Below are positions 45,336-52,743 of a stretch of DNA of 64,000 nucleotides, in pieces. Under the pieces are notes generated by a model. That model saw only the letters and a list, made by a program, of their open reading frames with translations. It did not search any database and was not told the origin of the DNA. Positions within the stretch are counted from its first letter, which is position 1, and each line of letters starts with the position of its first letter. This stretch comes from Cronobacter muytjensii ATCC 51329 (GTDB taxonomy: Bacteria; Pseudomonadota; Gammaproteobacteria; Enterobacterales; Enterobacteriaceae). Location of the stretch: positions 1,178,001-1,242,000 of the forward strand of contig NZ_CP012268.1 of the NCBI RefSeq assembly GCF_001277195.1. Direction: 5' to 3'. A program made the position numbers and the translations under genes.

Positions 45336-45503
45336 CCCGCAGACGGCAGGCGCTTGTTTCGATTCAGCACCGTTTCAGAGTATGATGGTGACAGGCATCC
45401 TGAACGGGATAAAACCATTGTCATCAACCGCCGCTGCCAGTAAGGTTTATGCTATGCGGTTGTTTTAACGAATCCGAGTCTTATATTCAGCAGGGGTGTA
45501 AAA

Positions 45504-45842
45504 ATGGAAAACAGCAAACCTTCATTCCAGGACGTTCTTGAGTTCGTGCGTCTGTTCCGTCGCAAGAACAAGTTGCAGCGCGAGATCCAGGACGTTGAAA
45601 AGAAAATCCGTGACAACCAGAAGCGCGTGTTGCTGCTCGATAACCTGAGCGACTACATCAAGCCGGGCATGAGCGTGGAATCCATCCAGGGCATCATCGC
45701 CAGCATGAAAAGCGACTACGAAGACCGCGTTGATGACTACATCATCAAAAACGCCGAAATCTCCAAAGAGCGCCGCGAGATTTCTAAAAAGCTTAAAGCG
45801 ATGGGCGAGCTGAAAGTCCACGAGCCGAAAGGCGAAGAATAA
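45504..45842 (+). CDS. tmaR: PTS polar localisation protein TmaR (YeeX)
   Basis: 112 residues against 109 in E. coli, nearly identical until the last ten. TmaR is a small, charged, mostly helical protein (coiled coil at about residues 15-45 and 70-100) that clusters at the pole and holds enzyme I of the sugar phosphotransferase system there. The stretch from SFQDVLEFVRLFRR onward is the conserved start. It has its own terminator and is the last backbone gene before the tRNA-Asn island region. Confidence 0.95.
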   Translation: MENSKPSFQDVLEFVRLFRRKNKLQREIQDVEKKIRDNQKRVLLLDNLSDYIKPGMSVESIQGIIASMKSDYEDRVDDYIIKNAEISKERREISKKLKAMGELKVHEPKGEE

Positions 45843-45844
45843 AG

Positions 45845-45871
45845 AAAAAAACCGCTTCGGCGGTTTTTTTT
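45845..45871 (+). terminator. tmaR terminator
   Basis: AAACCGC and GCGGTTT pair around a TTCG tetraloop (45849-45866), followed by a T-run. It lies directly after the tmaR stop. Confidence 0.93.
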
Positions 45872-45911
45872 ATGCCTGCGGCGTGACGTCAGACCGCTGC
45901 GCGCCACAGCG

Positions 45912-45937
45912 AAAAGCCCGCCTGAGCGGGCTTTTTA
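45912..45937. terminator. Second terminator downstream of tmaR
   Basis: AAAAGCCCGC at 45912-45921 pairs with GCGGGCTTTT at 45926-45935 around CTGA. It can act on both strands and would shield tmaR from the decayed island to the right. Confidence 0.85.
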
Positions 45938-46094
45938 ATGGGAAAAGCTTTAGTTATTTACAGCCAGGCTCGCGGCGTCCAACGCCTCAGTTTTATCCTG
46001 AACGCGCATCGATTCTACCCAGCAATAGTAAACACGCGACTAAGTGAATAAACTCTCAACCAGAGGTAGCTCACATAAAAAACCAGTATCAAGC

Positions 46095-46361
46095 ATAAAA
46101 AAGATCCGCACGCAGCACTCACCTTAATTCCTTCAGGAAGCCCTTAAACTGGCTGAGCGCATTGGTGTCGCCGCAACAGCCCGCAAGCTCAGACTGTATG
46201 CATCGCAGCGCTATAACTGGCGCAGTAAAAAGGAGCAACAGCTCTCATCCTCTGACCAGGGAAATGAAATCGCCGCTGAAAATGCCCGCCTCAAACGCCA
46301 GCTGGTGGGGCAAGCTTATCCTCCCAAAGGCGCGACATACTTCGCGAAGCGCCTGAAATGA
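46095..46361 (+). pseudogene. IS3-family transposase OrfA relic
   Basis: The frame reads (from an ATA where an ATG is expected) KKIR, then hits an in-frame TAA at codon 11, and continues EALKLAERIGVAATARKLRL and NARLKRQL to KGATYFAKRLK and TGA. This is the helix-turn-helix OrfA of an IS3-group element of the IS1400 type, with a lost start, a premature stop and an internal change near residue 75. It cannot make a normal protein. Confidence 0.8.
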
Positions 46362-47225
46362 AGTATGTCTTTATTGAAAGCATCAGGCTGAGTTAAGCAT
46401 CAAAGCCATGTGTCGCGTGCTCCGGGTGGCCCGCAGCGGCTGGTATGTGTGGAATCGGCGACGCGCGGGGATAAACTCACGCCAGCAGTTCCGTCTGAGT
46501 TGCGACAGCGCTGTGCACGAGGCTTTTCGCCGGGCAAAACAGCGTTACGGGGCACCGCGCCTGACCGATGAACTGCATGCTCAGGTTACCGGTTCAACGT
46601 GAAAACCGTGGCAGCCAGCCTGCGTCGTCAGGCGCTGCAAGCGAAAGCTTCACGGAAGTTAAGTCCTGTCAGTTACCGCGAACATGGTCTGCCGGTGTCG
46701 GAGAATCTGCTGAAACAGGATCTTACGCCAGCGGCCCGAACCAGAAGTGGTCAGGAGACATGACCTGCTTACGTACGGATGAAGGCTGGTTGTACCTTGC
46801 CGTGGCAATCGACCTGTGGTCACGGGCAGTTATCGGTTGGTCGGTGTCCTCCCGGATGACAGCGCAACTGGCCTGCGATGCGCTACAGATGGCGTCCGTC
46901 GCGGCAGCGCAAACGCCCGGAGGATGTCATCGTCCATACAGATCGTGGCGGGCAGTACTGCCCGGCGGATTATCAGGCGCTGCTGAAGCGGCATAATTTG
47001 CGCGGTAGTATGAGTGCAAAGGGTTGCTGTTATGATAACGCTTGTGCGGAAAACTTCTTCCGCTCACTGAAAGTCGAAGGCATTCACGGTGAACGCTTTA
47101 TCAGTCGGGAAATAATACGAACGACGGTATTTAATTATATCGAGTGCGATGACAATCGCTGGCGTCGCCACAGTGCCTGTGACTGGCTCAGCCCGGAACA
47201 GTTTGAAAACCAGAATTTCGCTTAG
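46358..47225 (+). pseudogene. IS3-family transposase OrfB relic, several frameshifts
   Basis: Pieces of an IS3-type DDE transposase appear in turn in different frames: MKYVFIE at 46358, then AMCRVLRVARSGWYVW near 46405, LTDELHAQ near 46565, and HTDRGGQYCPADYQALLKRH to SPEQFENQNFA at 46938-47224. The second Asp (HTDRGG) and the Glu (NACAENFF) of the catalytic triad are readable, but at least three frameshifts break the gene. A probable right inverted repeat is at 47229-47252. I could not find a convincing left repeat. Confidence 0.85.
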
Positions 47226-47388
47226 AGCTGTGTCCACTTTACGTGGTCAGGATTATGTGGGGATGCTCAGGACCGCGCAAACGTATTGAGGCTTTGATTT
47301 CGTCATGGTCCGGGTTGCGGGTGAGTCGTAGATTCATGCCGAAAGGGCGTAAATCTTTCAAGGGATAGTAATCAGGTTATATTTGTTG

Positions 47389-47597
47389 CTATTCATTGTT
47401 GTTACTCTTGTGCGATGGGCGCAGCGCTCTCAGGCGGACTGTATTCTCAATCCATTTGTCAATTTCATTTTCAAGCCATGCCACACTGACAGGGCCTGTC
47501 TTAATTGACTGCGGAAAATGGCCTTCTTTCATCCATGCGTAGATTTGTGAGCGATGGAGTCCGGTTCTGGCCTCAACCTGTTTTATGCGCAGTCTCG
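47389..47597 (-). pseudogene. AlpA-family phage regulator relic
   Basis: On the minus strand the frame reads RLRIKQVEARTGLHRSQIYA, then WMKEGHFPQSIKTGPVSVAW and LENEIDKWIENTV, and ends in TAG at 47389. This is the MerR/Xis-like helix-turn-helix of AlpA proteins, which control integrase or excision in P4-like elements. No start codon is visible upstream, and the next bases are unrelated AT-rich DNA, so it looks truncated at its 5' end. It lies on the same strand as the integrase relic at 47754. Confidence 0.7.
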
Positions 47598-47753
47598 GAT
47601 TTGTCGTTTTCTATATGAGATATATTGTCATTCCCATTACATTTCTAGCCGCATTTATAAAACCAAAGAACTCTTCAGTAATCTTTGGGCTAGTTATTAT
47701 CTTCATGCTTTATTCGTGGTATGAAACAAACCCTCTAAGAGTTATATTAATGC
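47598..47753 (+). other. AT-rich fragment encoding a hydrophobic peptide
   Basis: This segment is far more AT-rich than its neighbours. On the plus strand a short frame (47585-47806) gives a strongly hydrophobic product (RYIVIPITFLAAFIKP and SSVIFGLVIIFMLYSWYE are examples). It may be a fragment of a membrane-protein gene caught between the AlpA and integrase relics. I cannot name it, and it could be chance. Confidence 0.3.
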
Positions 47754-47990
47754 TTATCTCTTTCTCAACTTACTGCGTGCCGCATCGCGGAGCTGGCGTG
47801 CCGTAAGCAGGGAAACATCCGGGTAGGGGCCAAAGGCCAGCTTCTTCTCTTTCCCGTCAATGCGGTACTTCATATACCAGAGTTTTGAGCCGTTGGGTTT
47901 GATCAGCAGGTACAGTCCGGCACTGTCCCCGAGTTTGAAGGGTTTGTCTGTGGGTATGAGCTTGTGGATAGCAGTATCAGTGGGTGCCAT
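47754..47990 (-). pseudogene. P4-type integrase relic, N-terminal part only
   Basis: The product from the ATG at 47990 is about 78 residues: APTDTAIHKLIPTDKPFKLG, GLYLLIKPNGSKLWYMKYR and LAFGPYPDVSLLTARQLRDA. This is the arm-binding domain of P4-family tyrosine integrases (usually about 400 residues); the catalytic domain is gone. It points away from the tRNA-Asn at 48156, with its start about 165 bases from the tRNA 3' end, the normal place of an island integrase next to its attachment site. Confidence 0.88.
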
Positions 47991-48155
47991 AGCGGGGGGC
48001 TCCATTCGTTCAACGAACCGTGAGGCTCCCGATTAAGCCCCCAAAAACTACAGATGACAAAAAACCCGGCAATCCTTATCAGGACAACCGGGTCAATCTA
48101 ACTGATTGTTTTTGTAACGCATTAAGACTCACTGAGATGTCTTAATACTAAAATC

Positions 48156-48231
48156 TGGCTCCTCTGACTGGACTCGAACCAGTGACATACGGATTAACAG
48201 TCCGCCGTTCTACCGACTGAACTACAGAGGA
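48156..48231 (-). tRNA. tRNA-Asn(GTT), copy 1
   Basis: 76 bases on the minus strand, TCCTCTG at the 5' end and CCA encoded at the 3' end, anticodon GTT in CTGTTAA, TTCGA in the T loop. It folds as a normal cloverleaf. DNA beyond its 3' end carries an integrase relic, so this gene served as an integration site. No compact terminator is seen downstream; a weak AACCCGG-type hairpin lies around 48062-48092. Confidence 0.97.
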
Positions 48232-48246
48232 ATCGTGTGGAGGCTA

Positions 48247-48274
48247 ATCATAGCGGCCTCGGGCGAATTGTCAA
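48247..48274 (-). promoter_or_regulatory. Promoter of tRNA-Asn copy 1
   Basis: On the minus strand TTGACA (48274-48269), a 16-base spacer and TATGAT (48252-48247) precede the tRNA. The -35 is perfect. Confidence 0.75.
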
Positions 48275-48421
48275 ATGGCATTTGCCACCGGATCGCGCGT
48301 TCGGATGTTCTGTGAGCATAACGCGCTATTTTCAGACAATATGTGCGGAAAGCCTTTGCAGGATTGCGGGTTCTAACTCATTATTTGAAATGAGGTTTCA
48401 ACTTTCGCGCGCAGGTCCATT

Positions 48422-49894
48422 TTGAGTGTAACCACCACCGTTCGCCAGGCAATTGCTCGCACGCCCTGGTACAAAAAACGTAAAAGCTATCGGGTACTGT
48501 TCTGGCGTGAGATCACGCCGCTGGCGGTGCCTATTCTGCTGGAAAATACCTGCGTGCTGCTGATGGGGGTGCTGAGCACCTTCCTTGTAAGCTGGCTCGG
48601 AAAAGAGGCGATGGCAGGTGTAGGGCTTGCCGACAGCTTCAACATGGTGGTGCTGTCGTTCTTCGCGGCGGTCGACTTAGGGACCACGGTCGTGGTGGCG
48701 TTCAGCCTCGGCAAACGCGATCGCAAGCGGGCGAGGGCGGCGGCCCGACAGTCGCTGGTGCTGATGACGATAGTGTCGGTGCTGCTGGCGGCGCTGGTGC
48801 ATATGACTGGCGAATACATCATCAATGTGGTGGCCGGTGAGGCGTCCGCGCAGGTCAAAGAACTGGCGCTTATCTATTTGCAGCTGACTGCCTGGAGCTA
48901 CCCGGCGGCGGCTATCGCCCTCATTGGTAGTGGCGCGCTGCGCGGCGCGGGCAATACCAAAATCCCGCTGCTGATTAACGGCGGGATGAACATCCTGAAT
49001 ATCGTCATCAGCGGCTTTTTAATTTACGGGCTCTTCTCCTGGGACGGGTTGGGCTTTATCGGCGCTGGCCTTGGGCTCACCATCTCGCGTTACATCGGCG
49101 CCATTGCGATTATTTACGTGTTGATGATTGGCTTTAACCCGGCGCTGCGCATCTCGCTGAAAAGCTACTTCTCGCCGCTGAAGCTCAATATTCTTTGGGA
49201 GGTGCTCGGCATCGGGCTGCCGGCGAGCATTGAGTCGGTGCTGTTTAATGGCGGTAAGCTGCTGACGCAGATGTTTGTCGCGGGGATGGGCACCAACGTT
49301 ATCGCCGGTAACTTCATCGCATTCTCGGTCGCTGCGCTGATTAACCTGCCGGGCAATGCGCTCGGTTCAGCGTCGACGATTATCACCGGCAAGCGCCTCG
49401 GTAAAGGGCAGATTGGCCAGGCGGAACGCCAGCTGCGGCATGTCTTCTGGCTCTCTACTTTTATGCTGACTGCCATCGCGTGGGCGAGCGCGCCGTTTGC
49501 CGGGCTCTTCGCATCGTTTTACACCCATGAAGAGGATGTGAAAGAGGTGGTAAAAGTCCTGCTGTGGCTCAACGCCGCGTTTATGCCCATCTGGGCGGCG
49601 TCGTGGGTGCTGCCCGCCGGGCTTAAGGGCGCGCGCGACGCGCGTTTCGCGATGTGGGTATCGATGCTTGGCATGTGGGGCTGTCGCGTGGTGGCAGGTT
49701 ATACGCTCGGCATCGTGCTCGGTATGGGCGTGGTCGGCGTGTGGCTCGGGATGTTCCTGGACTGGGCCGTGCGCGGCGTCTTCTTCTACTGGCGTATGGT
49801 GAGCGGCAAGTGGCTGCAGAAATATCCGCGCCCGCCAAAGCGACCGGTGGTGCTGGATTCACCCGCGCCCCCCGGCCAGCCGAAAGCAATGTAA
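48422..49894 (+). CDS. yeeO: MATE-family efflux protein YeeO
   Basis: 490 residues from a TTG start at 48422, with AGG at 48412-48414; no ATG or GTG fits near the conserved N-terminus. The product has about 12 membrane helices and belongs to the MATE family. E. coli YeeO exports FMN and FAD and can move some drugs. LFWREITPLAVPILLENTC begins the first helix, and SGALRGAGNTKIPLLINGGMN is a MATE mark. E. coli yeeO also lies between tRNA-Asn genes. The C-terminal 20 residues are proline-rich and not conserved. Confidence 0.9.
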   Translation: MSVTTTVRQAIARTPWYKKRKSYRVLFWREITPLAVPILLENTCVLLMGVLSTFLVSWLGKEAMAGVGLADSFNMVVLSFFAAVDLGTTVVVAFSLGKRDRKRARAAARQSLVLMTIVSVLLAALVHMTGEYIINVVAGEASAQVKELALIYLQLTAWSYPAAAIALIGSGALRGAGNTKIPLLINGGMNILNIVISGFLIYGLFSWDGLGFIGAGLGLTISRYIGAIAIIYVLMIGFNPALRISLKSYFSPLKLNILWEVLGIGLPASIESVLFNGGKLLTQMFVAGMGTNVIAGNFIAFSVAALINLPGNALGSASTIITGKRLGKGQIGQAERQLRHVFWLSTFMLTAIAWASAPFAGLFASFYTHEEDVKEVVKVLLWLNAAFMPIWAASWVLPAGLKGARDARFAMWVSMLGMWGCRVVAGYTLGIVLGMGVVGVWLGMFLDWAVRGVFFYWRMVSGKWLQKYPRPPKRPVVLDSPAPPGQPKAM

Positions 49895-49911
49895 GGCTGC
49901 GATGAAAAGCA

Positions 49912-49937
49912 AAAAGCCCGCAGAATGCGGGCTTTTT
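49912..49937 (+). terminator. yeeO terminator
   Basis: AAAAGCCCGC at 49912-49921 pairs with GCGGGCTTTT at 49927-49936 around a 5-base loop. It ends 43 bases after the yeeO stop. Confidence 0.9.
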
Positions 49938-49944
49938 AATGTCA

Positions 49945-50545
49945 CTCTTCTGGCTGGGCTTAAAACGCAGACGGCGTCGTAAAGGGCTGGCGACTGAGCG
50001 GCTTCCGCTTTTACGCCCGGATGCGCCGAACCTGACCTGGTCGATGGATTTTGTCATGGATGCACTCGCCTGCGGTCGCCGGATTAAGTGCCTGACCTGT
50101 GCGGATGATTTCACGAAGGAGTGCCTGACGATCACCGCAGCATTCGGGATTTCAGGCGTTCAGGTCACGCGTATTCTGGTCAGCTTTGCGCTGTTTAGGG
50201 GCTATCCGGCGACGATAAGAACGGACCAGGGGCGGAGTTCACTTGCCACGCACTGTATCAATGGGCCTTTGAGCATGGTGTGGAACTACGGCTTATCCAG
50301 CCAGGTAAGCCAACGCAGAACGGATTCATTGAGAGTTTTAACGGACGATTTAGCGATGAATGCTGAATAAGCACTGGTTCAGCGATATTGTTCATGCCAG
50401 GAAAACGATCAATGACCGGCGGCAGGATTACAACGAGTGCCGTCCCACATTCAGCACTGAATTATCAGACGCCATCAGAGTTTGCAGCACGGTGGCGAAA
50501 TGGGAAATTAGGCACTAAGAAAACAGGTATTACTAACTGACTATT
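49945..50545 (+). pseudogene. IS3-family transposase OrfB relic (second type)
   Basis: The reading frame opens directly after the yeeO terminator as LKRRRRRKGLATERLP, then TWSMDFVMDALACGRRIKC and FRGYPATIRTDQG, the DDE domain of an IS407/IS2-like transposase. It is truncated at the 5' end and then breaks by frameshifts near 50230 and 50365; SALNYQTPSEFAARWRNGK can be read near 50455-50510 in another frame. It differs from the relic at 46358. No inverted repeats are recognisable. Confidence 0.85.
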
Positions 50546-50572
50546 GTATCTAATACTGGGGGCTGTTCAGAC

Positions 50573-50652
50573 GTGCCGGGTTCGTTTGTTTTTATAACGC
50601 TCTAAGACTCACTACAACATCTCAGAACTAAAATCTGGCTCCCCTGACTGGA
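50573..50652. repeat. att-like repeat with a tRNA-Asn 3' fragment
   Basis: 80 bases match 52481-52559 with three substitutions and one single-base indel. The right end holds the last 17 or so bases of tRNA-Asn (CCA end, with one change) and then diverges, while the other copy continues into the whole tRNA. This is what a second attachment site left by an island inserted at the tRNA 3' end should look like. The IS relic abuts it on the left. Confidence 0.75.
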
Positions 50653-50942
50653 TGCGACTTGTTTCACATCATATTCAACTTGAATCATTTTAATTGAAAA
50701 TTTCGAAGCAAGGCCCTTAATAAAGCCCCAAACGCGACTACCAATTGAAATTTTGATGTATATCTTGTTTTTACAGAGGTGGGTGGTTAATATTCAACGA
50801 ATTTCGTAACCAACATGAGTCAGTTTTTCTGGGGGCCCGATCAATGCGCACCCGTTTTCGCCAGGGGCAGTGATATAGTGAATCTGGTACTGATGGTGGG
50901 CGAGTGGTTGATGGTAAAAAAATTCATATTATGAGGAATGAC
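50653..50942. other. AT-rich leader DNA before the SUKH gene
   Basis: 290 bases with no gene that I can support. Base composition is AT-rich up to about 50830 and then more mixed. The 50 bases before the SUKH gene start are open in its frame but lack a start with a ribosome site. No toxin fragment can be recognised upstream. Confidence 0.5.
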
Positions 50943-51962
50943 ATGTTCAACGCTTTTGATTTTAAAGGCTTCTGGAAAGACAATGCTGAGTCGAAAAAAG
51001 ACTTTATCAGTCAGGATGTTTCAGATGAAGAAATACAGCAATGCGAAAAACAGTTAGGCTTTAAACTACCAGACTCTTACATTGCCTTAATGAAAGGGCA
51101 TAATGGCGGGATTCTGGGCAGGGATGTGTTTCAAAAAAAGGATGCTAACGGGAAAATTATTAAATCTGTTATTTGCGAATTTCTGAATGCTATCGGTGGT
51201 GAAAAACGTTTCTCACTTATGTCAGACTGGAGCAAATGGATACGAAAAGGATACAGCTCTGGTATTCTCATTGGCCTGCATATGCCCAACGGCGGATATG
51301 CTAAGCAATACTATCTTGATTATTCTCTGTGTGGTTCGCAGGGGGAACCAAGAGTAATATGTCATACCAGAATCTGGCGTAATAACACTACGCAGGAAAT
51401 TGATTTTGAATTGGCAGAAACATTTGAAAGTTTTGTCAAAGGTCTTGTGAAAAGGCCTAAAATTCCACCTTTTGATTTTTGCGGTTTCAATGAAAAATTA
51501 AAAGATATAATAAAAGAAATTTTTACCGAGACTATAAGAAAACACACGGATGAAACTATAAATTCTTTTGGTTTATATACCGCAGAAGAAGCCTCTTTTA
51601 TTGCGACTGCATTCAACACAAAAGAGCATTTTGAAACACTTTCAAAAAACAACAATGAAGATGAGTTTTATAAATATTCCACGGCCAATTGGAAATATGA
51701 AGGGACAGAGGATAAAAATTATAATAAAATTTTCATTATTTCGGAACAATTAGAAGAATATTCCGCCTTACTTTTAACGGATGCAAGTTTAAGAACGTTT
51801 CGCAACAAACTCATCGATAACTGTGCGTTAGTGCTTGAGGAACTTAAACAAGAAAATTTCTTCAAAGACCACTGCAAAAATACGGTGACATTGATGGTAA
51901 ACCTGGCGCAGGACGATCTCCCAAAAGCTAAATATAAAAAGTTGATTCACCAATTAAATTAA
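50943..51962 (+). CDS. SUKH (SMI1/KNR4) plus DUF4303 protein, probable immunity protein
   Basis: 339 residues from the ATG at 50943, with GAGGA at 50933-50937; an ATG at 50904 is in frame but has no site. The N-terminal domain (about residues 20-170) shows the SUKH signature VSDEEIQQCEKQLGFKLPDS, then YIALMKGHNGGIL. The C-terminal part (about 185-335) fits DUF4303: FGLYTAEEASFIATAFNT and YKYSTANWKYEG. SUKH proteins are common immunity partners of polymorphic toxins such as Rhs and CDI. No toxin gene is adjacent, so this may be an orphan. It is strongly AT-rich and lies inside the island between the att-like repeat and tRNA-Asn copy 2, consistent with transfer. Confidence 0.75.
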   Translation: MFNAFDFKGFWKDNAESKKDFISQDVSDEEIQQCEKQLGFKLPDSYIALMKGHNGGILGRDVFQKKDANGKIIKSVICEFLNAIGGEKRFSLMSDWSKWIRKGYSSGILIGLHMPNGGYAKQYYLDYSLCGSQGEPRVICHTRIWRNNTTQEIDFELAETFESFVKGLVKRPKIPPFDFCGFNEKLKDIIKEIFTETIRKHTDETINSFGLYTAEEASFIATAFNTKEHFETLSKNNNEDEFYKYSTANWKYEGTEDKNYNKIFIISEQLEEYSALLLTDASLRTFRNKLIDNCALVLEELKQENFFKDHCKNTVTLMVNLAQDDLPKAKYKKLIHQLN

Positions 51963-52199
51963 TCCGTTGTGCAATGGTGGAATAAAAACCCTGCATTTTC
52001 AAACGTTTATAGCATACCGTTCTCAAAAAACAGTATTGTGTTTTTTTGTTCAATAATCCAGTTCCCTATACCACTGGAAAATTGAAGTACTGCGCCAGTT
52101 CTTACGCCGCAGCCTATCGCGGCTCTTTCATCCGGGCGTTCTTATGAGCATCAGGGCCAGCTACTTCGCATACATATACGCTTGCGGTATCGAATAGTT

Positions 52200-52388
52200 G
52201 ACTCGTTAAACAGGAAAACATCCGGACAGGGGCGCTCGCTTTTTCTCTTTTCCGCAGATGTGATACTTCATGTATCAGAGCCTTGAGCCGTCGGGTTAGA
52301 GCGGCAGGTACAATCCTGAATTGTCGGTAAGCCTTAAGGATTTCTCGGTGGGTTTGATCTTGCGGACAACGGTATCGGTTAATGCCAC
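52200..52388 (-). pseudogene. Second P4-type integrase relic, with in-frame stops
   Basis: On the minus strand from a GTG at 52388 the frame reads ALTDTVVRKIKPTEKSLRLT and DNSGLYLPL, then a TAA, PDGSRL, a TGA, and YMKYHICGKEKKRAP. It aligns with the integrase relic at 47754 and with P4-family arm-binding domains (SGLYL, GSKLW, YMKYR). Only the N-terminal part is left, and two stop codons interrupt it. Its start is about 155 bases from the 3' end of tRNA-Asn copy 2, the same geometry as the first relic. Confidence 0.8.
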
Positions 52389-52480
52389 TGGCGAAGGCGC
52401 CTGGCAGGCATCGAATCGTAAGCTGCCCGATAACGTGCCCGAAACAGCAGAAACAAAAAACCCGGCAATCTGTAGCAGAT

Positions 52481-52559
52481 GTGCCGGGTTCGTTTGTTTT
52501 ATAACGCTCTAAGACTCACTAAAACATCTCAGAACTAAAATTTGGCTCCTCTGACTGGA
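52481..52559. repeat. Second copy of the att-like repeat, running into tRNA-Asn copy 2
   Basis: 79 bases matching 50573-50652. The right end is the 3' end of the intact tRNA-Asn at 52543. Just left of it, AACCCGGCA and TGCCGGGTT can form a hairpin (52459-52489). A weaker version of the same layout lies next to tRNA-Asn copy 1 (about 48060-48172). Confidence 0.75.
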
Positions 52560-52618
52560 CTCGAACCAGTGACATACGGATTAACAGTCCGCCGTTCTAC
52601 CGACTGAACTACAGAGGA
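52543..52618 (-). tRNA. tRNA-Asn(GTT), copy 2
   Basis: 76 bases on the minus strand, identical in sequence to copy 1, with anticodon GTT and encoded CCA. DNA downstream of its 3' end (to the left) is the island with the SUKH gene and the second integrase relic. Confidence 0.97.
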
Positions 52619-52636
52619 ATTGCGAGAACGGGGCGC

Positions 52637-52665
52637 ATAGTAACGGCACCGTTCGGGGTTGTCAA
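52637..52665 (-). promoter_or_regulatory. Promoter of tRNA-Asn copy 2
   Basis: On the minus strand TTGACA (52665-52660), 17 bases, TACTAT (52642-52637) and then a GC-rich discriminator (GCGCCCC), the usual form of stringently controlled stable-RNA promoters. Confidence 0.85.
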
Positions 52666-52743
52666 AGCCTGAATGTGAAATGCTGAACCGTTTGCTGAAT
52701 AATTCTGCAAATCCTGGCGCAGCCCGCGCTGCGCCAGAATCCA

